This document shows, piece by piece, positions 63,158 to 64,000 of a DNA stretch of 64,000 bases (its first letter is position 1; each line of letters begins with the position of its first letter). Source of the DNA: Parvibaculum sp040216885 (GTDB taxonomy: Bacteria; Pseudomonadota; Alphaproteobacteria; Parvibaculales; Parvibaculaceae); NCBI GenBank assembly GCA_040216885.1, contig JAVJOG010000007.1, positions 133,855-197,854 on the forward strand, written 5' to 3'. A model generated the notes under the pieces. That model made no database searches. It had not been told where the DNA came from and worked only from the letters and a program-made list of their open reading frames with translations. The position numbers and the translations under genes were made by a program.

Positions 63158-63934
63158 TCAGCCGAGCTTTGCCAGCGCCTTGGCGACATGCTCCGGTTTT
63201 TCGAGTGTCATCAGATGGCCCGCTTCAGGAATCGAGACGAGCTCGGCGCCCTTGATGGTCTTCTTCCAGGCATGCGCATAGACCGGCGGGATCAGCTTGT
63301 CGCCGTCGCCCCACACGAGAACCGTCTTCGCCTTGATGCGGTAGAGGCGCTGCGACAGCCCGCGGTCCGGCACCGGGAACAGGATCTTCCCCGCCATGCC
63401 CATCTGCCGCGCATTCTGAACCAGAAAGCCCTTCAGCCATTCCGGATCGTCGAGCGCGACGCCCGCCGTCATCAGTGCCGTGCCGGCTTCGACATCGTGG
63501 AACAGAACCGCCGGAAGCTCGTAAGGCAGCATCGCGAAAATATCCGGGATCGGATGATCGTCGAGCCACAGCCCCGCCGGGCAGATCAGCCCGAGACGCG
63601 ACACGTCGTTCGGCGCGATGGCGGCCATTTCGGCGGCGATCATGCCGCCCATCGAATGACCCACAAGAATCGGGTCTTTCAAGCCGAGTGCTGCCACCAC
63701 GTCCCAGGTATGGAGCGTGATGTCGAGCATCTCGCGCAACTCGCCGCATTCGGCCGAGTCGCCATAGCCCGGCAACAGCGGCGCATAGACGTGATGCGTC
63801 TCGGCGAGCTTCGCCAGCAGCGGATCTTCCGCCGTGACGCCGCCGGCGCCGTGCAGGAAGACCAGCGGTTCGCCCTTTCCGCCCTCGAAATAGCGGACCG
63901 GAACATGGTGGGTCTGAACAGTTTTCGCTTCCAT
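63158..63934 (-). CDS. Alpha/beta hydrolase
   Basis: Enzyme of 258 residues. The oxyanion motif is LVFLHGAGG, the nucleophile elbow GHSMGG with Ser, the acid in WGDGDKLIPP and the catalytic His in EAGHLMTLEKPE. The layout is that of meta-cleavage-product hydrolases and related esterases; the substrate is unknown. ATG 63934 is the first codon with a suitable upstream G-rich stretch (GGGGGGAAGG). The last 66 bases of the window (63935-64000) hold no recognisable gene. Confidence 0.9.
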   Translation of the reverse strand: MEAKTVQTHHVPVRYFEGGKGEPLVFLHGAGGVTAEDPLLAKLAETHHVYAPLLPGYGDSAECGELREMLDITLHTWDVVAALGLKDPILVGHSMGGMIAAEMAAIAPNDVSRLGLICPAGLWLDDHPIPDIFAMLPYELPAVLFHDVEAGTALMTAGVALDDPEWLKGFLVQNARQMGMAGKILFPVPDRGLSQRLYRIKAKTVLVWGDGDKLIPPVYAHAWKKTIKGAELVSIPEAGHLMTLEKPEHVAKALAKLG

Positions 63935-64000
63935 CAGTCCTTCCCCCCCACAAGCGCCGCATCGCCCTTTCGCTCGTATATTCGATCTCTTCAGTATCTC

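Overview
The window is a 64 kb, GC-rich chromosomal segment of an alphaproteobacterium. I infer a Hyphomicrobiales/Parvibaculum-like organism, because the murA-DUF2948-hisD-UPF0262-phosphatase and infA-maf-rng-yacG-tRNA-Phe gene order is characteristic of the class, and because the tRNA-His has no G-1 and carries A73, as in many alphaproteobacteria. No rRNA, CRISPR array, transposase or integrase is visible.

Layout. 1-3.1 kb: a short-chain dehydrogenase cut by the window edge, a secreted DUF6134-like protein, an SPOUT RNA methyltransferase, a lysoplasmalogenase-like membrane protein and an internally deleted class C beta-lactamase relic. 3.1-12.5 kb: housekeeping block with tRNA-Thr, a Lys/Ala/Pro-rich protein, murA, DUF2948, hisD, UPF0262, a low-molecular-weight phosphatase, a SIMPL protein, infA, maf, rng, yacG and tRNA-Phe. 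12.7-25.0 kb: a complete assimilatory nitrate module with mobA, the ANTAR regulator nasT, a leader RNA, an outer-membrane porin, an nrtABC-type transporter, nirB, nirD, nasA and a sirohaem-pathway methyltransferase. The leader has three tandem hairpins with identical AATGGC hexaloops, and the last one competes with an intrinsic terminator. NasT made from the upstream gene should therefore antiterminate the rest. 25.2-32.6 kb: a hybrid histidine kinase, a LuxR-type regulator coupled to a small membrane protein, a TIGR03032 protein and a large autotransporter. 32.7-46.9 kb: a mixed metabolic and membrane region (SDRs, AsmA, ABC exporter, epoxide-hydrolase-like protein, NSS transporter, tRNA-His, a core-deleted haloalkane dehalogenase, PAS protein, GST, acyl-CoA synthetase). 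47.1-49.7 kb: copper resistance copA-copB. 49.7-54.7 kb: a truncated GFA protein, a GH17-GT2 beta-glucan synthase and a D-aminoacylase-like amidohydrolase. 56.9-64 kb: enoyl-CoA hydratase, DUF819 transporter, LpxR-like deacylase, acyl-CoA synthetase, Bcr/CflA efflux pump and an alpha/beta hydrolase.

The most unusual stretch is a small, visibly lower-GC island at about 54.84-56.88 kb. It contains mobile mystery protein A, a 41-codon stump of its Fic partner (mystery protein B), and a tight divergent pair. One gene of the pair encodes a membrane-anchored protein with a dCTP-deaminase/dUTPase fold. The other encodes a zinc dCMP/cytidine-deaminase-family enzyme. The combination suggests an undescribed nucleotide-based system, possibly anti-phage; that role is inference.

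The window also holds several repeat systems. PHO-box-like heptamers at strict 11-bp spacing occur at three loci. There is a long palindromic element with a second half copy, a CCCGG-hairpin element, and three direct repeats before murA. A structured leader with a 17-codon reading frame and an intrinsic terminator precedes an ABC exporter.
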